In this document: positions 1 to 5,815 of the stretch, piece after piece
Layout of the letters: each line of letters begins with the position of its first letter
Position numbering within the stretch: position 1 is the stretch's first letter
From: Thermoplasmata archaeon UBA184
GTDB taxonomy: Archaea; Thermoplasmatota; Thermoplasmata; Lutacidiplasmatales; UBA184
DNA: 14,445 bases
Assembly (NCBI GenBank): GCA_002495185.1
Contig: DAEB01000042.1
Span: 16,885 to 31,329, forward strand
Direction: 5' to 3'
Translations under genes and position numbers: made by a program
Notes under the pieces: generated by a model
Databases searched by the model: none
What the model saw: only the letters and a program-made list of their open reading frames with translations
Told to the model about the DNA's origin: nothing

Positions 1-988
1 CGTGATGGCCCTCCAGAAGGACCTGGTGGAGGGTTCGAGCACGGACGTCGTGATGATCCTCGAGAAGCCCGAAGCCGGGGGGATCGAGTATCTCGTCGAC
101 GGACTGATCTCGATCCAGCGCGAGGAGCTCGATGAGCGGCGCGTGCGCCACCTCCGGCTCGAGAAGCTTCGCGCGACGAACATCGGACGAGCCCGCTACG
201 CGATCACGCTGAACGGCGGTCGGTTCGAAGCGCTCGGCAACCTTCCGAACCCGGGGGCGGCCGTCCCGAACGGGCCGTGGAAGCCGGTCGGCGACCAGGA
301 GCGGTTCTACTCGTCGGGGATCCCCGACTTTGACCGGCTCCTCGGAGGCGGGTTCCGCCGCGGGAGCTTCAACGCGTTCGAGGTCGACGTCAATGTCGGC
401 GTCGACGACTACTACATGCTGTTCACGCCGACGTTCCTCAACTTCCTCTCCCAGGGCCGCGGGATGATCGCCGTGCTCGCCGCGGGCGAGTCACCCGACA
501 AGCTCCGCGAGACGCTCGTCCGTCACATCCCGACGAACCAGTTCGACACCCGGGTCCGGATCCCCGACTACTCGGCGAACGAGACCGAGGAGCCGTACAT
601 CCTTCCGATGGGACGGTACGGACGGGAAGAGGCCGTCAAGGCGATGGTCGCCGCGGAACGCGCGGTCGCCGGTCCGGACCGCAAGACGTTCCTCGAGTAC
701 ACCGCGTTCGACACGTTCGAGAGCCTCATGGGGGACCAGGTGGCGATCCGGATGTACTTCCAGGGGGTCTCGCGGACCAAGCACGTCGGGAACCTCGGGA
801 TCGGGCTCCTCAAGCCCGGGCTCCTCGTGTCGAGCGAGATCCTGAACATGATGGACTCGTACTTCCGGATCATCAACATCGACAGCGCGACGTGCATCTA
901 CGGGATCCGGCCTCGGACGACGATCTACGCGATCAGCCCGGACCCGGAGAAGGGGCTCCCGCACGCCACGCTGACGCCGGTCGTCTAG
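1..988 (+). CDS. RecA-superfamily (KaiC/GvpD-like) protein, 3' part only
   Basis: The reading frame is open to the left edge, so the true start lies upstream; about 328 residues are visible (numbered from codon 2-4). Residues 1-78 look like the end of a first KaiC-type ATPase domain: a Walker-B-like hydrophobic strand (VVMIL), then LEKLRATNIGRARYAITL and a GGRF turn. A second domain opens with GIPDFDRLLGGGF (106-118), the classic KaiC/RadA-family entry motif. The P-loop expected just after it is absent: the segment around 126-138 reads FEVDVNVGVDDYY, with no GKT/GKS. A Walker-B-like strand (YTAFDTFESL) follows. Two-domain proteins of this kind in archaea are usually annotated KaiC-like ATPase or GvpD P-loop protein. 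The second domain is probably non-catalytic or regulatory; the first may be the active one but its P-loop is outside the window. Function is unknown. It converges on the next gene with a 22-nt gap. Confidence 0.75.
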   Translation, partial: VMALQKDLVEGSSTDVVMILEKPEAGGIEYLVDGLISIQREELDERRVRHLRLEKLRATNIGRARYAITLNGGRFEALGNLPNPGAAVPNGPWKPVGDQERFYSSGIPDFDRLLGGGFRRGSFNAFEVDVNVGVDDYYMLFTPTFLNFLSQGRGMIAVLAAGESPDKLRETLVRHIPTNQFDTRVRIPDYSANETEEPYILPMGRYGREEAVKAMVAAERAVAGPDRKTFLEYTAFDTFESLMGDQVAIRMYFQGVSRTKHVGNLGIGLLKPGLLVSSEILNMMDSYFRIINIDSATCIYGIRPRTTIYAISPDPEKGLPHATLTPVV

Positions 989-1010
989 GTCGACCCCGCT
1001 CGGACGCAGC

Positions 1011-1664
1011 TCACCGGGGATATCCGAGCGCCACGACCCCGGCGACGTAGAGGAAGAGGGCCGGGACGATCGTCATCGCAAGGTCGTCGTCCACCCACGG
1101 CCAGTTCGGCCGTTCCGCCCCCACCGCAAGGAGGGCGGCGCCGGCGGCGAGCGCGACCGCGGGAACGACCGGCCAGTCCCCCACCCCCGCGAGGCCGGTC
1201 GTGGCGAGGCCCGTGTAGGCCGCGACGGGGACCCCGAAGGTGACGGCGAGCGAGCGCGAGGCCCGACGGAGCTCCCCGGCGAGCGGGTCGACGAGTGCCG
1301 TCCCGAGGACGACCGCCGCGCCGACGGCGACCGGGAAGAGAAGGACGGCGAGGACCAGGGCGAGTCCGTAGAAGACGAAGCTCGCGACCCGGTGCGACTC
1401 GTACGGCCGGATCGTCGGGAGCTCGAGACCGGCGGTGTGCCGCAGGAGCTCGAGCACGACGAGGGCCGCGAGCGCCGCGAGGAGCACCACCCATTTGGGG
1501 GCGACGACGAAGAAGTTCTCGGGGAGAGGGTAGTAGATGAGGACCGCCGCGCCGAGGGCGTGCATGGTCCGTCGCCACGCGCGGTCCCCGAGCTGCTCGT
1601 CGCCCCCGAGGGCCGCCCCGAGCCAGCGCCGGAACCGGCCCTGACGGTGCAAGCGCGGGTGCAT
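1011..1664 (-). CDS. Polytopic membrane protein, dolichol kinase / CTP-dependent lipid kinase-like
   Basis: A 217-residue protein with a short basic N-terminus and about six or seven hydrophobic segments (about 36-47, 54-75, 94-127, 138-160, 164-182, 194-213). Three landmarks recall the SEC59/DGK1/VTE5 family of CTP-dependent polyprenol and diacylglycerol kinases: RRTMHALG near 31-38 (family R-K-x-x-H), ALVDPLAGELRR near 123-134 (family G-D-x-x-A-x-x-x-G-R), and VDDDLAMTIVPA near 191-202 (family D-D-N-L-x-x-P). The Gly of the GD pair is replaced by Val, so catalysis is uncertain. If active it would phosphorylate an isoprenoid alcohol or lipid at the cytoplasmic membrane. The ATG at 1664 is chosen because it keeps the R-R-x-x-H motif well inside the protein; the longer open frame upstream is an antisense shadow of guaA-B and purE. 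It is divergent from purE. An undifferentiated membrane protein is the alternative. Confidence 0.6.
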   Translation of the reverse strand: MHPRLHRQGRFRRWLGAALGGDEQLGDRAWRRTMHALGAAVLIYYPLPENFFVVAPKWVVLLAALAALVVLELLRHTAGLELPTIRPYESHRVASFVFYGLALVLAVLLFPVAVGAAVVLGTALVDPLAGELRRASRSLAVTFGVPVAAYTGLATTGLAGVGDWPVVPAVALAAGAALLAVGAERPNWPWVDDDLAMTIVPALFLYVAGVVALGYPR

Positions 1665-1678
1665 GGGGCGTTCGCTGC

Positions 1679-1700
1679 CTCCCCGGACGGGGCCGGGGAG
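1679..1700. repeat. Perfect 8-bp inverted repeat in the divergent intergenic region
   Basis: CTCCCCGG (1679-1686), a 6-nt spacer, then CCGGGGAG (1693-1700). It lies between the start of the lipid-kinase-like gene (minus strand, 1664) and the TATA-like box of purE (near 1720). It could be an operator or a hairpin in the minus-strand leader. In DNA this rich in G and C an 8-bp palindrome can also arise by chance, so only the structure is certain. Confidence 0.4.
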
Positions 1701-1716
1701 ACGGGCGACCGAGAAA

Positions 1717-1726
1717 GGTTTTCTTG
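1717..1726 (+). promoter_or_regulatory. Probable TATA box of purE
   Basis: GGTTTTCTTG is the only AT-rich patch in the 82-nt divergent gap. Its centre is about 26 nt before the GTG start of purE, the distance expected between an archaeal TATA box and transcription start, so the mRNA is probably leaderless or nearly so. The same AT patch read on the other strand (AAAACCTTT) might serve the divergent membrane-protein gene. Confidence 0.45.
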
Positions 1727-1746
1727 CCGGAGGGCTCGGGCCGGAC

Positions 1747-2208
1747 GTGAAGGTCTCCGTCCTCGTCGGGTCGAAATCGGACCTCGAGATCGCCGAGAAG
1801 GTGCGGGCGCGCCTGACCGAGTTCTCCGTTCCCTGCGAGGTGCACGTCGCCTCCGCGCACCGGACCCCCGAGAAGGTCGACCGGCTCACGCGGGACCCCG
1901 ACGTCGACGTCTTCATCGCAATGGCCGGCCTTTCGGCCGCCCTCCCGGGCGCGGTGGCGGCCCGCACGCTCCGACCCGTGATCGGCGTTCCGCTGCAGCG
2001 GGGCCTCGGCCTCGACAGCCTTCTCTCGGTCGTGCAGATGCCGCCCGGCGTTCCCGTCGCCGCGGTCGGCCTCGATGCCGCCGAGAACGCGGCGCTCCTC
2101 GCGACCTCGATCCTGGCGCTCAAGTATCCGACCCTCACCGCCCCGCTCGAGAAGTACCGGGCGAAATGGCACGAAGACTCTTCGTCGCCGTCGGGGAGCC
2201 CCTCGTGA
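1747..2208 (+). CDS. purE: PurE family: 5-(carboxyamino)imidazole ribonucleotide mutase / AIR carboxylase
   Basis: A 153-residue cytoplasmic enzyme of de novo purine synthesis, making CAIR from N5-CAIR (or AIR plus CO2). The GTG start is chosen because the protein then begins directly with the first beta strand (VKVSVLVGSKSDLE), as PurE proteins do; the open frame upstream reads through the promoter. GSKSD (8-12) and SAHRTP (36-41, catalytic His38) bind the substrate phosphate and ribose. The third signature loop reads AGLSAALPG (60-68): where bacterial class I PurE has AAHLPG, the His is Ala65. The following segments (GLGLDSLLSVVQMPPGVPVA, and ENAALLA near 113-119) are typical of PurE. The C-terminal end, after about residue 142, is a Ser/Pro-rich tail. 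It overlaps guaA-B by four nucleotides (GTGA), so the two are translationally coupled. Confidence 0.9.
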   Translation: MKVSVLVGSKSDLEIAEKVRARLTEFSVPCEVHVASAHRTPEKVDRLTRDPDVDVFIAMAGLSAALPGAVAARTLRPVIGVPLQRGLGLDSLLSVVQMPPGVPVAAVGLDAAENAALLATSILALKYPTLTAPLEKYRAKWHEDSSSPSGSPS

Positions 2209-3152
2209 ACGACCCCGCCTCGTTCGTGGAGGAGGCGATCCGGAAGCTCCGGGCGGACGTCCCGGAGCGCACGATCGTGGCGGCGTCGGGCGGGATCGAC
2301 TCGACGGTCGCCGCGGTTCTCACCCACCGGGCGCTCGGGGACCGGTCCCGGGCGGTGTTCGTGGACACGGGGCTTCTTCGCGCCGGGGAGGTCGAGCAGG
2401 TCGGCCGGTTCTTTGCGGCGAGCCATCTCCCCTATCATCTCGTCCCGGCGGCGGACCGGTTCTTCGACGCGCTCCACGGGGTCGGCGAGCCCGAGGAGAA
2501 GCGGCGCCGGATCGGGGAGACGTTCGTCCGGGTCTTCGAGTCCGAGGCCGAGAAGTTCGGCTGCGACCGCCTGGTCCAAGGCACGATCGCGCCCGATTGG
2601 ATCGAGAGCGGCGGCTCCCTGCGGGACACGATCAAGACCCACCACAACGTCGGCGGGATCCCGAAGGACATGCGGCTCACTCTCGTCGAGCCGCTCCGCG
2701 ACCTCTACAAGGACGAGGTCCGCGCGGTCGCGCGGTACCTCGAGGTCCCCGACTCCGAGCGCCAGCCGTTCCCGGGACCGGGCCTCGCGGTCCGTGTGAA
2801 CGGTCCGGTGACGCCCGAGCGGGTGCGACGGGTCCGCGTCGCGAACGCGATCGTCGAGGAGGAGGTCGAGCGCGCGGTCGCGGCGCACGAGATCGCGCCG
2901 CCGTGGCAGTACTTCGCCGTGCTGCTCCCCGTCCGCACGGTCGGGGTGATGGGCGACAACCGCGTGCACGGGGAGGCGGTGGTGGTCCGGGTCGTCGAGT
3001 CGGTGGACGCGATGACCGCGACCGCGATGGCCCTCCCCCGCCCCGTGCTGGCCCGGATGAGCGAACGGATCACGCGAGCGCTCTCGGGCGAGGTGGTCCG
3101 GGTCCTCTACGACGTGACCGACAAGCCCCCCGCTACGATCGAGTGGGAGTGA
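2205..3152 (+). CDS. guaAB: GMP synthase (glutamine-hydrolysing) subunit B, ATP pyrophosphatase and dimerisation domains
   Basis: A 315-residue protein that adenylates XMP and replaces the adenylate with ammonia to give GMP. It lacks the glutamine amidotransferase domain, as in archaea where that domain is a separate subunit; the partner is not in this window. The PP-loop is SGGIDST (28-34). Further family signatures are the THHNVGGIP stretch, the QPFPGPGLAVRV motif that begins the C-terminal dimerisation domain, and the ending KPPATIEWE, matching GuaA C-termini. The GTG at 2205 is preferred because it overlaps the purE stop as GTGA, has a GGGGAG ribosome-binding sequence at 2192-2197, and gives the usual family length; an ATG at 2166 would add 13 residues. 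The purE-guaA-B pairing joins an early and a last step of guanylate synthesis. Confidence 0.94.
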   Translation: MNDPASFVEEAIRKLRADVPERTIVAASGGIDSTVAAVLTHRALGDRSRAVFVDTGLLRAGEVEQVGRFFAASHLPYHLVPAADRFFDALHGVGEPEEKRRRIGETFVRVFESEAEKFGCDRLVQGTIAPDWIESGGSLRDTIKTHHNVGGIPKDMRLTLVEPLRDLYKDEVRAVARYLEVPDSERQPFPGPGLAVRVNGPVTPERVRRVRVANAIVEEEVERAVAAHEIAPPWQYFAVLLPVRTVGVMGDNRVHGEAVVVRVVESVDAMTATAMALPRPVLARMSERITRALSGEVVRVLYDVTDKPPATIEWE

Positions 3153-3172
3153 CCGTCCGCCGTCCGAAGAGG

Positions 3173-3181
3173 AAAACTAAT
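3173..3181 (+). promoter_or_regulatory. Possible TATA box of the ribbon-helix-helix gene
   Basis: AAAACTAAT stands out in GC-rich sequence, about 38 nt before the GTG start at 3216. It predicts a transcript start near 3204 and a leader of about 10 nt. No ribosome-binding site is visible between the two. Confidence 0.4.
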
Positions 3182-3215
3182 CCCCCGTCTCCCGCTGGCC
3201 GCGAGAATCGAACCG

Positions 3216-3443
3216 GTGAACGAATCGACCGCGCCTCCGCAACGGCTCCGGGACGTCCGACTTCCCGCCGACCTGGTCGTAGCCCTCGAAGCCCGGATGC
3301 GCGGCACGTCGTTCGCATCGGTGGACGAGTTCGTCGCGTTCGTCCTCGCCCGGCTCCTCGAACGCCCGGAGCGCGGGGGGTTCTCCGAGGAAGAGGAGCG
3401 GAGCCTGCGAGAACGGCTGCGCTCGCTCGGGTACATCGATTGA
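3216..3443 (+). CDS. Small ribbon-helix-helix-like protein, unknown target
   Basis: A 75-residue protein starting at GTG. Residues about 11-50 show a short strand (RDVRLPADLVVAL), a helix, the SVDEFVAFVL turn and a second helix, the pattern of CopG/Arc-type ribbon-helix-helix DNA-binding domains. A Glu/Arg-rich helix follows, ending in LRSLGYID. That ending resembles the extreme C-termini (erLkaLGYl) of many sulfatase/alkaline-phosphatase-superfamily proteins and their small partners in prokaryotes, as I recall. The gene sits alone between guaA-B and the next small gene, with its own probable TATA box. It could be a transcription regulator or an antitoxin-like protein; no toxin gene lies beside it. 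Confidence 0.65.
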   Translation: MNESTAPPQRLRDVRLPADLVVALEARMRGTSFASVDEFVAFVLARLLERPERGGFSEEEERSLRERLRSLGYID

Positions 3444-3470
3444 CGAAGTCGCGGCCCTCGGCCAGCAACC

Positions 3471-3478
3471 CTTAACGG
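3471..3478 (+). promoter_or_regulatory. TATA box of the small Cys-containing protein gene
   Basis: CCTTAACG is centred 28 nt before the ATG at 3503, consistent with a leaderless transcript. No ribosome-binding site precedes the ATG. Confidence 0.5.
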
Positions 3479-3502
3479 CCTCGTCCCCCTCGTCGCTCGT
3501 CC

Positions 3503-3796
3503 ATGCTCACGTGTCCGTTCTGTGGGGCGCCCGAGACCGACCGGTTCTCGATCGAGGGGCACCGGTTCCTGGTCTTCCGCTGCCTCTTCTCTCCCGAGGC
3601 CGAGGACGGGCTCACGGACGAAGAGGTCGCCCTCCGGCTCCAGGCGTTCGCGACGCAGGGCAGCGCGTACTTCCGAGGCACCTGCGACCGCCTCCACGTC
3701 TACGTCACGAAAGGGGCGGGCGCGCTCCGGCGGGAACCGGGCGACACTTCCTCCGCCCCCTCCGGGTCGAGTCGCGCCGGTCAGCCCGCGCCGTAG
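3503..3796 (+). CDS. Small cysteine-containing protein (one CPxC knuckle), function unknown
   Basis: A 97-residue protein that opens with LTCPFCGAPETDRF, a half zinc-ribbon (Cys4, Cys7). Two more cysteines, at 27 (FRCLFS) and 61 (GTCDR), could complete a metal site, although they are not a second CxxC. Residues 38-70 (LTDEEVALRLQAF through LHVYVTK) look folded; the last 25 or so residues are Ser/Pro/Gly-rich and probably disordered. The frame is supported by a TATA box at leaderless spacing and an ordinary amino-acid composition. Its 3' end overlaps the convergent TMEM175 gene by 16 nt. I do not recognise a named family. Confidence 0.6.
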   Translation: MLTCPFCGAPETDRFSIEGHRFLVFRCLFSPEAEDGLTDEEVALRLQAFATQGSAYFRGTCDRLHVYVTKGAGALRREPGDTSSAPSGSSRAGQPAP

Positions 3797-4461
3797 CGGT
3801 TCGATAAGCGGTTCAGCACCACCGGCACGACCCAGAAGAGCTCGGCCCCGGTGAGGGTCACGAAGCTCAACAGGATCGACGCCCCGAAGGCGACGGGCGG
3901 GAGGATGCCGCGCGTCGAGAAGTACCGGATCTCCGCGGCCGAGAGCTGCCGGTCGACCAGCCGGTGGCCGTTCGAGGCATACCGCCACAGGCCGTTCATC
4001 GTGAGCCCGGTCATCATCTGCATGAACGCGAACAACGCCACCGCGACCTGGGTGTCCGTGTAGGACGCGTAGACCTGCAGGACGAACGGCATCACCGCGA
4101 CCTCGAGGAGCACGATCATGTTGACCCACATCAGGACCCAGTCGTAGCGCTCGATGTAGCGGAACGTGCGGTGGTGCACCATCCACCAAACGGAGATCAT
4201 CACGAACGCGAAGACGTAGGCGACGAACTTCGGCCAGTCCCCCCACAGGCTGGAGGCGAGCCGGCCCGAGACGACCGACGAGGAGCCGCTCGTGGAGACG
4301 ATGGGGACCGCGAGTCCGAGGACGAGCAGAGTGAGCGCGAAGGCGAACACCCCGTCGGACAGCGAGATGATCCGGCTCAGGTCCTCGCCGGGAAGCTCGC
4401 CGCCGGGCCCCCGGGACGGCCGGGATTCTCGGCCCTCGTAGGAGAGGCGGTCCTCGAACAC
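3781..4461 (-). CDS. TMEM175-family (DUF1211) potassium channel
   Basis: A 226-residue membrane protein. After a hydrophilic N-terminus of about 28 residues comes RIISLSDGVFAFALTLLVL (30-48), the family signature: an Arg, the SD pair and a first helix whose hydrophobic residues form the pore constriction in known TMEM175 channels. Further hydrophobic segments lie near 78-95, 107-130, 136-155, 186-203 and 205-219, giving the six helices of the single-repeat prokaryotic form, which works as a tetramer. The role is a K+-permeable leak channel in the cytoplasmic membrane. The start is GTG; a TATA-like AAATACTAG sits 25 nt before it, so the mRNA is probably leaderless and independent of the sdh-ridA operon upstream. 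Its end overlaps the convergent gene on the plus strand by 16 nt. Confidence 0.9.
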   Translation of the reverse strand: MFEDRLSYEGRESRPSRGPGGELPGEDLSRIISLSDGVFAFALTLLVLGLAVPIVSTSGSSSVVSGRLASSLWGDWPKFVAYVFAFVMISVWWMVHHRTFRYIERYDWVLMWVNMIVLLEVAVMPFVLQVYASYTDTQVAVALFAFMQMMTGLTMNGLWRYASNGHRLVDRQLSAAEIRYFSTRGILPPVAFGASILLSFVTLTGAELFWVVPVVLNRLSNRYGAG

Positions 4462-4480
4462 CGTCGCCTCGACCGATTCC

Positions 4481-4489
4481 CTAGTATTT
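4481..4489 (-). promoter_or_regulatory. TATA box of the TMEM175 gene
   Basis: On the minus strand this reads AAATACTAG, centred about 25 nt before the GTG start at 4461. It is the clearest AT-rich element in the 63-nt gap behind ridA and predicts a leaderless transcript. Confidence 0.5.
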
Positions 4490-4524
4490 GTCCTTGGGAC
4501 TCCGACCCCGGTCGGTTCCCGGTG

Positions 4525-4971
4525 TCAGCGGTCGGCCGAGACCTCCGCGTCCGCGTCGACCTCGACCTTCATCGCCGGGTCGATCAGGGCGGCGACCTGG
4601 ACGAGCGTGTTCGCGGGCCGGACCTCTCGGAACCTCTCGCCGAGGGCCCGGGCGATCGCCTCGAAATCTCCGATGTCGGTCACGTAGACGCGGACCCGGA
4701 CGATGTCCTCCCGACGGCTTCCGAGCGCGGCGAGGGCACGCTCGATGTTGTCGAGCGCCTGGACGGTCTGCGCGTACGCGTCCCCCCGGCCGACGAGCGA
4801 CCCGTCGGCCGCGGTCGCGGTCGTGCCCGAGACGTAGATCCGGTCGCCGACCCGGACCGCCCGGCTGTAGCCGACCTTCGGCTCCCACGGCGTCCCGCTC
4901 GCGTAGCGGGTACGCTCGCCGTCCGACCGGTTACGTGCGGGCGACGGGGCGGATCTTCGCGATCGCGGCAT
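4525..4971 (-). CDS. RidA family (YjgF/YER057c) enamine/imine deaminase
   Basis: A 148-residue protein from the only usable start, ATG at 4971; no other ATG, GTG or TTG occurs in frame before the fold begins. RidA proteins hydrolyse reactive 2-aminoacrylate-type enamines released by PLP enzymes. The core runs from RYASGTPWEPKVGYSRAV (22-39) through VSGTTA (47-52) to the active-site region VRPANTLVQV (117-126, Arg118 as the carboxylate-binding Arg) and VEVDADAEV (136-144, Glu137). The SGTPWE opening marks a RidA subgroup distinct from E. coli RidA. The first 19 residues are basic and low in complexity, coded inside the 41-nt overlap with the 3' end of sdhC. It is the last gene of the sdh operon on the minus strand. 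No clear ribosome-binding site is seen, so translation may depend on ribosomes arriving from sdhC. Confidence 0.87.
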   Translation of the reverse strand: MPRSRRSAPSPARNRSDGERTRYASGTPWEPKVGYSRAVRVGDRIYVSGTTATAADGSLVGRGDAYAQTVQALDNIERALAALGSRREDIVRVRVYVTDIGDFEAIARALGERFREVRPANTLVQVAALIDPAMKVEVDADAEVSADR

Positions 4972-5815
4972 CCGTTCGTACGAGGTGGCGGGAGAGCCCG
5001 ATCTCCTCGGGCGACGCCCCAAAGGCGAGGGCGACGACCTGCGGGAGGTGGAACACCGGCATCTGGAGCGGCGACTCGACCGCCCTCGCTGCCTTGTTCT
5101 GGTAGGCGTCGAGCGACGTGTGGCAGAGCGGACAGGGGGTCGCCATCGCGTCCGCGCCGTGCGCCTGCGCGTCCAGGATCTGCCGTCCGGCGATCGTGTT
5201 CGCCGTGGACGGCTTCACGAACAGGATCGGGAACCCGCAGCACATCACGCGGCCGCGGTAGTCGACCGGCGTCGCGCCGACGGCCGAGAGGAGGTCCTCG
5301 AACGACCGCGGCTCCTCCCCGCTTTCGCTCTGCATCTCGTCGGACGGGCGGAGGAGGTGGCATCCGTAGAACGCCCCGACCTTCATCCCGTTGAGGGGGC
5401 GGCGAACCTTCGCCTTCACGGCGTCGAGACCGATGTCCTCGGTGAGCACACGGAGCAGATGCTTCACCTGCGTCGTTCCCTTGTACTCGATCCCGAGGGG
5501 CTTGAGCGCGGCGTCGACCCGGGCCTTCATGGACGGGTCCTGCATCCGCACCCTCGCGAGGTTCAGCATCCCCTGGCAGGTCGAGCAGATCGTCAGCAGG
5601 TCGAGACCCGCCTTCTCGGCGATCGCGAGGTTCCGCGCGTTGATCGCGACGTTCAGGGCCTCGTTCGCCTCGTCGATGAACCCGGATCCGCAGCAGGAGA
5701 AGTTCGGGAACTCGACGAGCTCGATCCCGAGCGCTCGGCAGACGTATCGGGTGGCCATATCGAGCTCCTTCGCCGACTCCTGGGCGAGACATCCCGGGTA
5801 GTACGCGATCCTCAT
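4931..5815 (-). CDS. sdhC: Succinate dehydrogenase subunit C, HdrB-like with two CCG domains
   Basis: A 294-residue soluble protein of the heterodisulfide-reductase-B type found in archaeal type E succinate dehydrogenases and in the C-terminal half of thiol:fumarate reductase TfrB. Two complete CCG modules are visible: Cys9 (YYPGC), Cys41-Cys42-Gly, Cys77-x-x-Cys80; and Cys152 (YGCH), Cys192-Cys193-Gly, Cys228-x-x-Cys231. In HdrB such motifs bind non-cubane [4Fe-4S] clusters; here they would pass electrons from SdhB to a quinone or thiol acceptor. No transmembrane helix is seen. The ATG overlaps the sdhB stop as ATGA, and AAGGAGG lies 7 nt upstream, so the start is secure. It overlaps ridA by 41 nt downstream. 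Confidence 0.9.
   Translation of the reverse strand: MRIAYYPGCLAQESAKELDMATRYVCRALGIELVEFPNFSCCGSGFIDEANEALNVAINARNLAIAEKAGLDLLTICSTCQGMLNLARVRMQDPSMKARVDAALKPLGIEYKGTTQVKHLLRVLTEDIGLDAVKAKVRRPLNGMKVGAFYGCHLLRPSDEMQSESGEEPRSFEDLLSAVGATPVDYRGRVMCCGFPILFVKPSTANTIAGRQILDAQAHGADAMATPCPLCHTSLDAYQNKAARAVESPLQMPVFHLPQVVALAFGASPEEIGLSRHLVRTDAAIAKIRPVART

Noticed and set aside
1392..2204. Long N-terminal extension of the guaA-B frame, out of frame over purE
   Set aside because: The extension is Arg/Gly/Pro-rich shadow sequence; the GMP synthase homology begins just after the GTG at 2205, which overlaps the purE stop.
1665..2969. Upstream extension of the membrane-protein frame antisense to guaA-B and purE
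   Set aside because: No hydrophobic or motif content; the membrane-protein homology lies entirely downstream of the ATG at 1664.
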